In this document: positions 32,476-44,919 of the stretch, one piece after another
How the letters are laid out: each line of letters opens with the position of its first letter
How positions within the stretch are numbered: the stretch's first letter is position 1
Source: Nemophila menziesii
Lineage: Eukaryota > Streptophyta > Magnoliopsida > Boraginales > Hydrophyllaceae
Length of the DNA: 64,000 nt
Reading direction: 5' to 3'
Assembly: GCA_029959085.1 (NCBI GenBank)
Contig: JARWIR010000010.1
Location: 35,208,731 to 35,272,730 of the forward strand
Program-made: the position numbers and the translations under genes
The notes under the pieces: model-generated
Told to the model about the DNA's origin: nothing
Seen by the model: only the letters and a program-made list of their open reading frames with translations
Databases searched by the model: none

Positions 32476-33631
32476 AGTATCATAGTAAGGTTATTTAAGG
32501 CGGAGAGAATGGATCATTGAATCGCAGTGAATTCTTAACCAATACTACAAGACTGAAGTCAACCTAACATGCATAAACCATTAATCCCAATTTCAGTAGT
32601 ATGAAATTCATCGTGCAAAATGGGTTGTTGAACTATCCAAAATTGTATTTAAACTACTCCTATTAAATTCAAAATATTATTAGTCAAAAGCGTAAATCGT
32701 TTATTTGGTCAAAGAGTGAAATAAGTGAGCTTTAATATTAACTTTGACTATTAGGCACCAGTCTTACCGTCAACCACACCCACCACCATACTAGCTTCCC
32801 TTACCATCCGTTGTAAGTAAATCTTATCCTAAGTAAGAGTGATAGATTACCCAAGATCGAACCTTTTTTTTTTTTTTTCAAATACCCAAGATCGAACCAA
32901 AACTTCAAGTCACTGTGAAATATTGATAAGATAAACACGCTAGTGAAAAGTGTATGCATCTCTATTTGCATATTTGGAAAAAAAAATCTCTACTTGCATA
33001 GTAGAGAATTTGATTGTTACCTATAATATCTCATTTTAATATATAAAAAAGCCATTTTAAACTCCAAATCATTGACTCGGCTCGAATCTACATTACTAAA
33101 TTGAATGACCAAACATTTGACCAGTGAGCTAATCTCAACTAGTTATTACCCACAATATCAAATACAAAAGTTTGTAATTGTTAGAAAAATGAATGAACCA
33201 AAAAAAAAATACTATTTTATTTATCAAAATAATAATTGATAAATTTACGATGTCTCTTTTTTATAATTTCAAAAAAGTATGAATTACAACTAACAAGTCA
33301 GATATGATGTACTAGCGTGAACAACATGAATTACTTCTTCAAAAAAGATTTTCTGAGAAGGTTTTTCATAAATGCAAAAAATTTGATCGGCTCTCTTGAA
33401 ACGATGTCAAACACATAAAACTTGTAACCCTAAAGGAAATCATGGGATTATGTATGACATATCAATCTTTGCTTTGGTTGACTTTCTTGATCCCATGTGT
33501 AAGACATTTCCAACAATCTTCAATTCAAGGACTAGGAGAGAAAGTAACGATTATTATAGCAAACAAGCGATGGGTGAATTGTACCTAAGTGTTTATATCT
33601 TTCTATTTGAATCAGTATGTAGTACGGTGAG
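32476..33631. other. Unassigned sequence
   Basis: No gene or element end was recognised. The short open frame at 33396-33656 has no known domain and overlaps the solo LTR start. Confidence 0.45.
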
Positions 33632-34346
33632 TGTTGGGTTGGTTGCTCTTCATTGAATGACAACTCACATATTGGTATTTAGAGAACTCGTTGGAAAAAA
33701 CGAAGTCAAGTCTTGAAATTGTGAAAGAGTGAATTGAAAATACACACGTGTGCTTTGATATCCTCACTCCATTAACGCAAGTGTTGAATAACTTCTTTTC
33801 TACCATTATTGAGTCCTATATAAAGAGAACAATTAGCTATCATTTTCAGCAAACAAAAGCAAGAGATAAACACTAAGAGTATGAATTAAGAGGGCACAAG
33901 ATAGTGAAATCTGTTTAGAAGTAAAATTTAGAAATTCAATAAATCCCTCTACGATAGAATATTGAAAGCCTCGTTCGGATGGTCAAATCAAGCCCAACCG
34001 ACATATAATTTTGAAAAAGTGTTCCTAACCAGCGATGCTCATTCTTACGAATGAACCAAAATTTATAACCTTATTTCAAGTAAGTGAATTTGTTCCAGAT
34101 TTATGCATTCATTAGTTAATATATTCACTAATCCTCTACTGTTGTCTAGAGAGAACCTATTGTGATCCCATTATTATATATAGTGGAGTATTTTGGTCTT
34201 TCCATGGTTTTTACCTTCGCCTTCGAGGATTTTCACGTATATCGTTGTGTCATTTACTTTCTTTTCTTGCATATTCATATCACACAAGTGGGGGGAAACG
34301 AGATCCAATCTTTTTCAGCTACGCTTACTAGTGAAGTTTCCCAACA
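33632..34346 (+). mobile_element. Copia-type solo LTR, 715 bp
   Basis: Starts TGTTGGGTTGG and ends TTTCCCAACA, so the short inverted ends TGTTGGG/CCCAACA are complete. It is flanked by GTGAG on both sides (33627-33631 and 34347-34351), the 5-bp duplication left by LTR retrotransposon integrase. A TATA box (CTATATAAAG) at about 33819 sets the + orientation. No interior or second LTR, so recombination between LTRs removed the rest. Copia assignment rests on the TGTTGGG end. Confidence 0.85.
33816..33828 (+). promoter_or_regulatory. TATA box of the Copia-type solo LTR
   Basis: TCCTATATAAAGA lies about 185 bp from the LTR start. It is the expected core promoter and could still drive transcription into downstream DNA. 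Confidence 0.5.
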
Positions 34347-34351
34347 GTGAG

Positions 34352-35056
34352 GTAACAACCAAATCTAGTAAAGTGAACGTACTTTTGAACTTGACAATCT
34401 TAGGTTGAGACCCTTACAACACATACTCTACGCACTAGTTATGAACAGATTTTGTGATACTCACCTTTTTGCCTTTAAAAGATCATGCGCATGCCTTGGT
34501 TTTACAAGTGCTCTATAGAAACATCATGTGTTTCTTATCTAATATGGTTACCACCTTTATACTCACATAGGTGATCGTTAATAATTTCTATCTAATGTAG
34601 ATTACCCCTATAAATGTTATAGATCATTGAGAGCAATATAACTCAACCTCATCACGAGTCGATGAATTTATCAAGTCTTTCTCAAAAAGACCACCCCAAT
34701 GAGGGGTATGAGTTCATTAAGAGTGAAACACTCAACCTTAAGTCTTTCATAGGTTAATTTCATTACGTCCATCTCAAGATTTCTGAATAAAAAAAACGAT
34801 CACCACTAGGGCCTTTACATTCATTAGAGTTTATACTCAACCTTGTTTGTAATGTGGTACGTCAAAGGATGGATATGTAGAGCACTAAGGTATTTCTCAA
34901 TGAATGAGGTGTAGCCCCATCCCATCGATGTCTCTAGATCTGCTCTCCTATTTAAGTCTTTTTAAATGGATCAACTGAATTATTGTTCATTCGTACACAC
35001 TCTATACCAGTCCTTGATAATAATTTGTTGATCCATGACTTATGTGATTATGTTTC
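34352..35056. other. Unassigned sequence
   Basis: Nothing was recognised between the Copia-type solo LTR and element B. Confidence 0.5.
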
Positions 35057-37537
35057 TGATGTATCTTGTGCTGTGATAGATTAATTTACTCACGAGACAT
35101 ATTTTTTAGGGTTATTTAATACTTACTTGAGGGATTATTCCCTATATTTTGATAGTTTCTCATTTTTTGTCTAGTTCTGGAGAATTGTTACTTTTAGAGC
35201 TATTTGTGCATAATTTGTCTGTTAAGTGTGCAGCTATTAGGTTCTTGGATGATATTATATCCCTAAACGAGGATAAGAAGTCGAGAAAGAAAGGTTAAAC
35301 CAATGTCAAGGCGTAAAAGGACCAAGAAGCCACTTTTGAAAACTAAAAAAAGTTGTTGGGCAGATTTAGAAATCAACTCGTTGGTGTCACCATATGAAAT
35401 TGATGAATATTTCTAGAGGATCCTTTGGTTTCTAAATATTACCTAGAGTCGGGAGCGCGTAGAAAATGACGGTTCCTAATTTAGAGCTGATTTGAAGAAT
35501 TTATTTAAGTTGCAACTGTCGTGGTTCGAACCAATCCACTCTTCCTTGAAAACGGATTTGGGTTGCATTATGTCACTTAAAGAGGCTCATAACTCCTAAA
35601 ACTAGGGGTGAAAATTGGAACAGGATTTTTCGATTCTGACCCCAAAAATCCGAATTTGGAATACCTTTTTTGTCTTCCGAATTTTGATATTTCTGAGTTT
35701 TTTTGGAACGGAATTGAAATTACTTTTAGAAAATTTGGAATTTCTGATTTCTGATCCGATTTCTATTTCCGATTTTTTTCTAAGTTTTTTTTAAATATTT
35801 TTTCGATTACTAAAAATTATATTTTTATATTTAATATCTATATACACCAATATTTATGTTAATATATGTACAAATCCTTTCCTATTTATGTATAATATAA
35901 AACTATTTAAGTTAAAACACAAAATTTACCTTATATCAAAATTAGTCGATTCACTTCTTCTTTTCCACCAACGGTCCAAATCATTTATCTTACACATGAC
36001 CAACATCATCACACACCACTGTCATCATATGATTAAAGGTCAACAATTGTATCAACAGAGGTTCAATACTGATCAGTTACATGTTGGAGGTTATCTAGTT
36101 GTGATCTCGTGAAAGTTTTGTTCGAAACTATGTTCTTACATCACTTAAATATTTGTATTTATTTTATATTTAATTTTTAGAAATAATTGAATGTCGCATT
36201 TTATAAATGTAATATTGAAGTAGTATGGTTTTTTATTATTTGAATTGTTTTATATAATTATACTCATATAGATTTATAATTTATAGCAAATAATATAATA
36301 TTTAAAAATTAGCGAAAATAAAAATTCTAAAAACTCGAAAATAAAAAAAATAGAGGTATTCCGAATATATAGAAATTGCAAAAATTTCTAGGTGTTCCAA
36401 TTTCAAAATTGAATTTTGAATTTAGATTTTTTTGGATTTGAATTAGTTTAGAATTTTCAATTCCAATTTTTTTTTTAGAAATTTCTAAACAACCCCTATT
36501 CCGATCCAGTCGGGTTGATTTTCACCCCTACCTAAAACGATTGAGACTCTATATATTATTAGTATTTAACCTTAGAAAAAAGTCTATGTTTAGTACGCAT
36601 TCATGAGAGAAGATTAGAAGATAGCTGGATAGAAGAAAAGATCGCTTGGGAAGGAGTAGGAGCAAGGGTTTCACACTATTCCATCAATTCATTATCTTTT
36701 CGAGTGTAATCCTTATCTCTTTTTAATTATTAGGTTAAATATGAATACGGCTACCATTGTATTTCATATTTTTTTGATGAACTAAACTCCAATTAGCTTG
36801 AGATGCCTTTGTATGAACCCTAAACTATGAATTGCGTATTCTTTTGATTATATTTGGGATTATATTTATTTAAACGGATCGAGGAATAATTGTATTGTTG
36901 TTTATAACTATTTTGATAATTGTTTAACCCAGTTGTAGTGTCCATGCAATTGGGTATGATAGATATTTAACTGTCACCCTAACGGGTGGTTGAGCAGTAG
37001 ACATGCGTTAGTGTGCGATATTGATCCTGACGGGCTTGCTTAGTCGGATAATCATATAGGTTAATGTGAATCGCCCAGTTTTTGGCGTAGAATAATCTCA
37101 CCCTAGGACTCTAGTTATAGTTAGGCAACCTTAAAAACTACCCTGACGGGAGTTAAAAGGAAACTAGAATCCCGATTAGCAACACAACCCCTTTTCGTCA
37201 CTAAGTCAAGAGTAATCCCAAGCCATAACTAGTGGTGAATACTAACGTCTCGAGCTACCTTCTCATATTTTTACTTTAGTCCCTGTCTTATACTTTTATT
37301 TTAATTACTGATAAAAACTCAAAACAGAATATTATCATCAATATAGTTGTTTATATCCTCAACAAATATCTTAAACATAAACTGAAACACAATCTTAGCA
37401 AACTTATTCCCCGTAAAGACGATAACTCTTATACTTACTTTTATTACTTGTCAATGATTCGTACACTTGCAGTTCGTAAGCTCTCTCTCGAGGTGTCGTA
37501 TTAATACAATTATTTTATCATGTCTTGTGAGACGACA
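35057..37537 (+). repeat. 5' LTR of element B with nested hAT derivative
   Basis: TG at 35057 to CA at 37537. After subtracting the 928-bp insert and its duplication the LTR is about 1545 bp, close to the 1530 bp of element A. Shared landmarks: TTACTTTTAGAGC near the start and GATCCTGACGGGCTTGC near 37023. ACCCTAACGGG- and ACCCTGACGGG-type motifs recur (36975-37150). Confidence 0.75.
35603..36530. mobile_element. Non-autonomous hAT element, 928 bp
   Basis: Terminal inverted repeats of 13 bp, TAGGGGTGAAAAT at both ends, and a perfect 8-bp duplication CCTAAAAC (35595-35602 and 36531-36538). The interior is very A/T-rich with recurrent GGAATTTCTGATTT-like segments and no transposase. It lies within the LTR of element B and is therefore younger than that LTR. 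Confidence 0.93.
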
Positions 37538-37543
37538 AGTTTT

Positions 37544-37560
37544 TGGCGCCGTTGCCGAGG
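37544..37560 (+). other. Primer-binding site of element B
   Basis: TGGCGCCGTTGCCGAGG follows the 5' LTR and differs by one base from the Athila tRNA-Asp-type consensus. Confidence 0.8.
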
Positions 37561-37689
37561 TCTATTTTGTTAAATTGTGTTTTTAGTTATATTTTGGATA
37601 TTAGTTGTTTTACTCTTGGGTTCATGTTTTTGATATGTGTAGGCATTAAGCCCATCTCTCAATCACCAACTGATTGGAAGGATTACTTT

Positions 37690-39060
37690 AAAGATGTATA
37701 GAGACTATTATCCACGTTGCGTCCTATTGAATTATACGGAAGAATCTATGGGGTACCAACAAAGATCTAACAATTGCTATGAAGCCCCTTAATATTACCT
37801 GAAAGAACAATGAAGGTACAATCAATGGGCCATAAATATTTCACAACCTTCAATGACACATCAACCGTCTCGAGTAGAAGACTTTTGGGTTATCAATAAT
37901 GGTGTAGTAACTACTACCAATATCCTTATCAATACCCGCAAAAAAATGTATTGTGTAATCAATTGGTCAGAAATATTCCACAACCTTCGATGACAAGTCG
38001 ACCTTCTAAATTTCAAGAAACGCCTAAAAACTACTGGCGAGCCAGTGGAATACCACTTATGAGACTATAGGAACTTACTCAGAAATTATTTAGCTAGCCT
38101 CTCGCAAATTTTAGACATCTCTGTGAAAGTTCAAAGACGAGTGAAGGGAAAAAACAAGCTCAGAAGGGAAAAAAACAAGCTCATAATTGAGGCCATGCCG
38201 ACACTACTCCAAGGACAACAAAAATTGGAGCAGTTCATATAAATGTCAAACAACTCGACTGCCCAAAATCTAGCCAATACCGTCGCCAAGAGTTATAACA
38301 AAGCCTATCATGAGCCTATCCCTCTAAGGTATAATATAGATCAACTGAAAGAAGTAGTTAAGGAAGAGGGAGATATAGAAGACACATGCATTAGTAATTC
38401 AACAACCTTGCCCAATGTGATTGACAACCACTATATGGTTAAGCCTATTGTGAGCATGGTATAAAAAAGGGTAGCAAAACAAATCCTAGAAGTAGAAAAA
38501 GAAAATGTTATCTCAATGGAGTGTGCACATAATCAAGAGAGAGAAGTCGATTTGAAATAAGTGGTGATCAAGGTTAGAGAGCTTTTAAAGGAAAAAATTG
38601 ATAAGGTAATAATGGAAGATTGGGTCAATGACAAGGAGTAAGTGCTTGAGAAACTAGTGGAGGCACCAAGGGTGAATGAGAAAAATAAAGCTTTAGTTGG
38701 TTCTCAAGGAAATCGCTCATCACCATTCCCATCATGACCCATGAATGAATCCAGAGCTGAATCGTTGAGGATCAAAGAGTATTAGAAGAACTGGAATCAC
38801 CTCCACCATTAAAGAAGATGAAAGAATGTTTTGAAAGTGAGGTTCCACGCAGTGAAAGTAAGGCGACAAGGAGGGGGAACTACCCACAACATTTCAATTA
38901 TGAACACGATATTGAAGATAAGAAAGAGCTCACACCGTCCAGGATGGTCATCAAATATCGCCTGGCAAAGAATGTGTTCCATCGCGAGGCTAAAATGGCG
39001 AAACAGGGAAGCTACCCAACCCCTTTAAAAATTGAATAAAACAAAATTTAGGTGGGAAAG
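37690..39060 (+). pseudogene. Decayed gag-like region of element B
   Basis: Starts with RDYYPRC-like sequence, which resembles the MENYYAP start in element A, then Q-rich segments and a 73-codon open frame at 38243-38464 (SNNSTAQNLANTVAKSYNKA). Acidic Glu/Lys-rich stretches follow (38480-38700). Stops are frequent. No protease or polymerase motif is recognisable. Confidence 0.45.
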
Positions 39061-39422
39061 TCCCAAAGATACCAGTTCAACGAGGAGGCGAGATGAAGTG
39101 GGGTAGTGTCGTAAGAGCCTCATCGACATTTCCGAACGTTTAACATGTCGAGTTTAACAACATGATAAACAAAAGTGTTTCTTGGGAGACAACCCAAGGT
39201 TAATAGGTAATTTTAGTAGGTTTTATTTGTGTTTTATTTTTGTTTTAGTAGTGTAGATTAACTATTTTTAAATTATTTTAGTGTATACTATGTTTAATGA
39301 GAAAGCATTAGTGCTTTTGATGTGTAGGTATTCTAGAATTCGAGTTTGGGGTGAAAGCGAGGAGACCGTCATGACATGTAGGTGATTCTGGGGATTTAAT
39401 TGGTGCCTGGTAGAGAGGTTTT

Positions 39423-39646
39423 GCGGTACACTACAGCTTCTTTTGGTGCACCGCGAGACCTACCGTCAAAATACGGTGTTAATCTTTTTCCAATACAGTA
39501 CCAGGTTGAGCAAGGAAGAAATACGGTATACCGCGCCTCCCATGCGGTAATACCGCAGGTGCACACTGTCTCGAGCTTCGTGACAACTGGAATACGATAT
39601 AAAAAAAGGAAGGCAGCGGTACCGTGAGACCCATGCGGTGCACTGC
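39423..39646 (+). repeat. Three pairs of GCGGTGCACCGC-like palindromes, element B
   Basis: Sites at 39423/39443, 39523/39544 and 39616/39635, with start-to-start spacing 20, 21 and 19 bp. They occupy the same place in the element as the four pairs in element A, ahead of the C/A-rich leader-like stretch. Confidence 0.7.
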
Positions 39647-40062
39647 ACAACACATGTATCAGCTATGAAGAGGATTTTTAGTTCATACCAACAACCAAAT
39701 CCTTAAGCCTCCTTCTTGTCCAAACACCCAAAATCCATCAAATATGAAACCAAACCTTTACCACACATCAAAAAACTACCATAAACACCAAGAAATCACT
39801 CCAACGTAACAAGATAGCTTCACCAATTCCAATTTTTTTTTCCAGATTTTCTCAAGAACAAGTCTTTCCAATGAAGCACAATCATCAGTCCCATATCAAT
39901 AACACCACTCCCACTTCATATATCAACACCAAAACATCAATTCCAAGCCCAAAAACATCAAAAGACAATAATTTTTCAAAAAAAAGTCGAAACACCAAGT
40001 TTCTTTCCCTCTCAAACATTTTCTTCACCCAAATCCAAAAACCCATTTTGTTCTCCAAATAG

Positions 40063-40349
40063 TAAATCTCCTGTAGAGAACTTTATTTCTGATGGTTTCT
40101 CTACTCCTAAGAACACCTACAATGGTAACAATACTTTTCACACCTTAAATCTCTTCCCGTATAATGGTTCTTTAATCAATATACAGGATAACAGGGTCTA
40201 CAATAACTACATCGAGCTTAATAAGTTTGATAAGACGGTTATGGGTAGACAGTCTGTTGAGTCTGTGAGATAAAATCTAGAGGTAGTGGGTAAATTCAAG
40301 TTAATGTGAAATGGAAAAAAATGATTTGGGCGTTTAGGAGCTCGCTCAT
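40063..40349 (+). pseudogene. Probable LINE ORF1 fragment
   Basis: An open stretch reads SPVENFISDGFSTPKNTYNG and KWKKMIWAFRSSL, which continues across the solo LTR as MKMGKVDNEIDDAG in the same frame once one copy of the CTCAT duplication is discounted. This shows one coding sequence was interrupted by the LTR. ORF1 identity is inferred from its place before the endonuclease. Confidence 0.45.
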
Positions 40350-41750
40350 TGGTGGGTCCTGGGGTGTTATAAAATACTGCGATAAAAGTAGAGGATCCAC
40401 ATAGCGCAAGTGTACGGTTGTTCAAGTACTCCAATAAATCGGATTTCGTTCGCAGGGGTCGGATAGTTATAACTCAGATATTAATCAACTAAGTAGAAAT
40501 AGTTGTTAAAACAGAAAAGTAATATATGATGATTTTTGTTTGGTTTTGTATTAGGACTAAAGATGCAATAAAGTAAAATATTAAAACGCTTAACTAAAAT
40601 AAAATACTGAAAGTAAAAATGTGTAGACGCAGAGGTGAGAGATGTACATAAGTCTCGCAAGGGAACCACCTAGGTTAATATAATTAATATTTCCGTTTAA
40701 GGGTTATGTCGGTAATTTTATACTAGACGGGACTCTAATATCTCCTAGCCCCCTGTCGGGCAATCACTTTTCCACTAAAGTGAATAGCCCAATTACTAAA
40801 ACCTATTTCTAGTTGCGCGAAAAAGAATAGTAATTAAGTGTAAAATAATATCCAGTAAAAATTACCCAACTTAAATTAAATCATAAATCCCAAATTTGGA
40901 AAAACATAAATTACATGAACTAGGTCTTCAACCCAATAGTGCGATCTGCAAGTACTTAGAAATTTAGCTCATGTTCGAATTAAAATCTGAAATTAAATAA
41001 ATAAAAGACATTGTTTTCAATTACAGAAAAGAAATAAAGAACCTAAAGGTTGGGTTGGCTGTTGTTGGAAGAATAAAATTCCTCCAGCGCTAACTTTTCT
41101 TCTGCCTTCTGGCTCTGACTTAAAAATAATGAAGCGTAGAATTTAATTCTCTGAAGTGTGTAAAAAGAAGGTCTAAATGTCTATTTATAATAGAGAATTA
41201 GGATTGGGCTTTTTACTTAAGGATAATAATTTATATAATAAAAAGCCCAAGTCTAAATAAGAAATCCCGTAACTGATGTACAACTATTAGTAAAACGACC
41301 GTAACTTTTGCGTCTCAACTCCAAATCACCTGATTCCAGTCCCCAAATCTTCTTCACTCAAAGGCGCGACTTTATTATTCAACATCTCAAAGGCTGAATC
41401 AGTGTCTAAGTGGCACGAAAAAAGAAATTAGTAACAGTTTTCTAGATTTTCCTCTCTATTGGTCAACTCTTCGAATATTCTTTTCTTCCTTTTGACCTCT
41501 TCGCTTTATCTTGGACTTTAATTCCCACTTATACTCCTTGTATTGGTGCTCCATAGCATCCATGGATCTAAGAAGTTTGCACTAAAAATAAACAAATTAA
41601 CGTACAAAATCTCTAAAAATTAAATAATATTATTCCAAGGGGAGAAAATGCAATATAATGAAATAAGCATAATAGTCTACAAATAAGTCTAATATTCACC
41701 TAAATGATGTCTCCAAAGGGCATTTATTTAGAATAAAATGAGAGACATCA
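40350..41750 (-). mobile_element. Athila-like solo LTR, 1401 bp, minus orientation
   Basis: Read on the minus strand it starts TGATGTCTCTC, as in the LTRs of element A, and ends ACCCACCA. Flanking CTCAT (40345-40349 and 41751-41755) is a perfect 5-bp target duplication. No interior remains, so LTR-LTR recombination has occurred. It carries the GCCCGACAGGGGGC segment, related to the inverted motifs of the other two Athila-type LTRs. Confidence 0.88.
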
Positions 41751-41989
41751 CTCATGAAGATGGGTAAGGTTGATAATGAGATTGATGATGCTGGTACCGA
41801 TGATGGAATGGCTCAAGAGGTTTGCGGGGTTGACCTAGATCAGTTCTAAGAAGAACTATGATACAAACTGTTTGGAACTGTCATTGGATCGGTACAACCT
41901 TGACAGTACAGACCCCCATTGGTATTGTATTGATATACCAGACTCGAGTACTTTATCTTTTTGAAACTAAAAACTCTTCCAATACAGTT

Positions 41990-42540
41990 AAGAAATATAA
42001 AAATATTATTAAAATGAAGTTGATTGAGACCGTAGAACCCAGGGGTTTAGTGGGGGGTCTTGCATTATTTGTGAAAGATGGAATTGATATTACAGTCATT
42101 AGTAAATCTATAAATCATATGCACTGCTCTATAAAAGATAGAAACTTACTGTTCTAAACTACTTTGGTATACAGTTCCCTTTATGATAATTTTAAGGATT
42201 ATTGTTTAGAAATTTTTGGTAAATGCTGTCCTATAAATGATGAGCCCTGGGACTTAATTGGGGAATTTAATAATATAAGAACTATTTTAGATAAGAAAGT
42301 GTGAGATTGTGTATGGAAAACTATGGTCCAATTCAATGGTTTTATTAAACATCAAAAACTTGAAGAAATTATTAATAAAGGATGTAGATATTCTTGGTCT
42401 AATAAGAAAAGTAATGGATAAATGGTTAAAACTCTTATTGATAGAGATTTTTGTAATAAAAAATGGAGTGACTTGTTTCCTACAACTTTGTGCTAGCTGT
42501 GGGATCAAATCACTCCCCACAAGTGTTGCAAAATATATGG
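41990..42540 (+). pseudogene. LINE endonuclease remnant
   Basis: Reads ETVEPRGLVGGLALFVKDGI, DEPWDLIGEFNNI (the catalytic GDFN region with Asp changed to Glu) and RYSWSNKKSNG, in order but in shifting frames. It would have nicked target DNA to prime reverse transcription. Now inactive. Confidence 0.75.
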
Positions 42541-43262
42541 ACAGAGGAGATTGAATGCTTAGAAATTATTAAAATAGCCTGGAAGGAAAAAAAATGTAAG
42601 CATGGTATTAAAGAGATGCCTTTGCTTATAAACTCAAAAGATGTAGTAAATTACTTACTTCCTGGAGTAAGAAAAATTTAAAAATAATAGGAAATTGATT
42701 GATAATTATATGCCTAAGTAGGGAAGAGTTTATAATGATCCCAATACTAGTAATTGTGATGAATATAATGAAATTGTTAAAAAAAAGTAGAAGTGTGTTG
42801 CAAAAATGAAGAAGACTTATGGGCTTCAAGGCCAAGGGTTACTTGGCTTAAGAGAGGTTATAAGAACACTATGTTTTTCATGCCTCTACTAAAGAGAGAA
42901 GAAAACATAATAAAATAGTTAGAATTACTAAAGATGATATAAACTGGATTTATAATACCAATGAGATTAATAAGGAAATAAAACTCTACTTTAATAATAT
43001 ATTTAAGAGTTTGGGTTTAAGAGACTTTAGCAAGATCACTAACCTTATAGTATCTACTGTTATCAAGAATATGAATGATATACTTAATAAACCCTTGAAT
43101 ATAGAGGAAATTACCAAATCTATAAATGAGTTTGGGTACACATAAGTCTCCAGAGTCTGATGGGTATCTAGCTTTTTTCTTTAAGAAGTATTGGAGTGTT
43201 ATTAAGCTGGATGTAATAAAATTAATAAATAATTTTTGGTATAATATAGGTACTATAAATGA

Positions 43263-43372
43263 TATTTTTTTGGTACGTGGGTGATACGGGCCAGCTTGCA
43301 CGCACCACGACTAATCCTACGAGGATATACACGCTTTTACACGCTTCCCCATGTATATTCTCATGTAAATCA
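43263..43372 (-). mobile_element. 5'-truncated SINE piece
   Basis: On the minus strand this is the 3' half of the SINE family seen at 26130-26372: shared GTACGTGGGTG, CGCACCACGACTA and GGATATACA segments on the + strand, with a poly(A) (T-run on +) at the low-coordinate side. It splits the LINE just before the reverse transcriptase. Confidence 0.75.
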
Positions 43373-43375
43373 GAT

Positions 43376-43608
43376 AATATTAATCATACTTATATATCTC
43401 TTATTCCTAAAATTAATAATCCAACCAATATAAAATATTACAGGCTCATTAGCTGGTCTAACTTAATTTATAAAATAATAGCTAAAATTTTAGAGAACAT
43501 ATTGCAACCAATTATGAATCAACTAATTGATGAAAACCAGTCATCATTAATACCTGGAAGGCATATCCAAGATAATATTATGATTGCATACGAACTTATT
43601 AAGAGATT
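43376..43608 (+). pseudogene. LINE reverse transcriptase, N-terminal part
   Basis: Reads ISLIPKINNPTNIKYYRLIS, then NLIYKIIAKILENILQPIM and SLIPGRHIQDNIMIAYEL, matching RT motifs 0 to 2 of L1-type elements. Cut off at 43610 by the 1.3-kb insertion. Confidence 0.85.
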
Positions 43609-43610
43609 AT

Positions 43611-44916
43611 GACCCAAGGGGTCTTGAACACACTTCCCCTTCTCCTAACCCAACCCCATCTTTATGCTCTTCTCACGAAAGACCTCAAAAGATTTTAACA
43701 CTATAGGCTAAATCCCATTTACAATCCTACCCCTTTTTGTTTTCCTCCTCCTATATATTAATTTTTCTCAGAAAAATTTATAAAATTCATTTGTTATTAT
43801 CTGCCCTCTCTCTTCTGCACTCTCTCTCTAGAGGGTTATACCAAGCCTCCGGCAGCCCCCTCCGTTAGTAGATCTGCCGACATTCGGCAGCCCCCTCCGC
43901 CATTGTTCGAATGTTCCAGCTCATCCCCGGCGAAGCATCCACCATCCACCGCCAATCGTTTGCCTGAGATCCAAAGTAGCTCGTCGGAGAAGCAATGGTG
44001 CAGCAAAGAGCATATATGAAGCCATGGTGCGAAGTTCCGATGAGCCAAGTCTCTCTCCTCGGTAGCAGATCTCGATCGAGCCATGTCGGTGAGCTCGTCT
44101 TCGTCGGAGTATTCTCACGAACGCAGAGATGGAGTTTTACAGGTCCTGCCATGGAAGCTGCGAAACTGCGAAGCCGCTCATTATCACCACCGTTGACAAA
44201 CGTAGCTCTGTTCTAGGCCATGGAAGCTGCTGGAGAAGACGAAGCAGCTCTGTTCCAGCCATGGATCTACGCAGCTCCGGCAAATACTCGAACGGAGCAC
44301 CAGCACATAAGACCTGATCTGGTTAAATACTCGAATACTCGAACGAAGCACAATGCCGCATTTTTTTTGTTGATTTGCGTACTTTGTACGATTGTATTTT
44401 TTTTCCAGATCTGGTCAAACGAGTTTAGTTAGTTTTTTTTTTGTATTATTTAGTTTTTTTACTTTTTTGTTGTAATTAGTTAGTTAGTTGTTTTTTGATG
44501 TAATAATGTGTTGTCACGTGATACTCATCTTTTTTTAATAATACTCAATTTTTTTAAGAATACTCGGCTTTTTTTAATAGAATTCTTAGCTTTTTTATTG
44601 AATACTCATCAATTTTAAAGAGTACTCGTCATTTTTTTTAAAACTCGTCAATTTTTTCGAAACTCGTTAATTTTATCGGTAGTCGGAGATCGGTAGTCGG
44701 AGGTCGGAGGTCGGAGGTCGGAGGTAGGTGGTCGGAGGTAGATGGTTAGTGGATATAGATGAACAGTGACATCACTCTTTTTGTCTTTTAGTGTTAGTAA
44801 GGGTATTTTAGTATTTGGTCATTTTTAGGTCTCTTTAAAGAAATAAGATTCTCACTAGTTTCTTTAGGCCAAAAAACTAGTCTCTAAGACCCTATGTGTC
44901 AATCACCCATTTATGA
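43611..44916. mobile_element. 1.3-kb insertion in the LINE RT with GC-rich core
   Basis: Interrupts the reverse transcriptase between IMIAYELIKRL and the downstream KAYENMEW block. Near its ends, GGGGTCTTGAACACA (43618) and the complement of ATGTGTCAATCACCC (44894-44908) form imperfect inverted repeats. ATTAT borders both sides (43606-43610 and 44917-44921), though the exact termini are uncertain. The core at 43840-44320 is GC-rich with several overlapping open frames. A 7-bp GGTCGGA minisatellite lies at 44685-44745. Likely a non-autonomous DNA transposon that may carry captured genic sequence. Confidence 0.55.
44685..44745 (+). repeat. Minisatellite, GGTCGGA unit
   Basis: GGTCGGA or GGTAGTCGGA repeats about seven times with slight changes, inside the 1.3-kb insertion. 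Confidence 0.9.
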
Positions 44917-44919
44917 ATT

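Larger units (their letters stand above)
35057..40060 (+). mobile_element. Athila-like non-autonomous element B, 3'-truncated
   Basis: A diverged relative of element A: the LTR starts TGATGTATC, an Athila-type primer-binding site follows it, gag-like sequence is broken by many stops, and the post-pol leader (39165-39205, with TGGGAGACAACCCAAGG) comes only about 1.6 kb after the primer site, too little space for pol. The C/A-rich region at 39690-39830 aligns with 6390-6480 of element A. The 3' LTR is missing, and the sequence passes into a LINE near 40060. The shared pol-less layout implies that a non-autonomous ancestor was mobilised as such. Confidence 0.7.

Noticed and set aside
35057..40060. 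Element B as an intact LTR retrotransposon paired with the solo LTR at 40350-41750
   Set aside because: The solo LTR is in the opposite orientation and has its own perfect CTCAT duplication, so it is an independent insertion.
43836..44317. Several overlapping frames on both strands in the GC-rich insertion core
   Set aside because: All are short, mutually overlapping and without a domain. Kept only as a note on composition.
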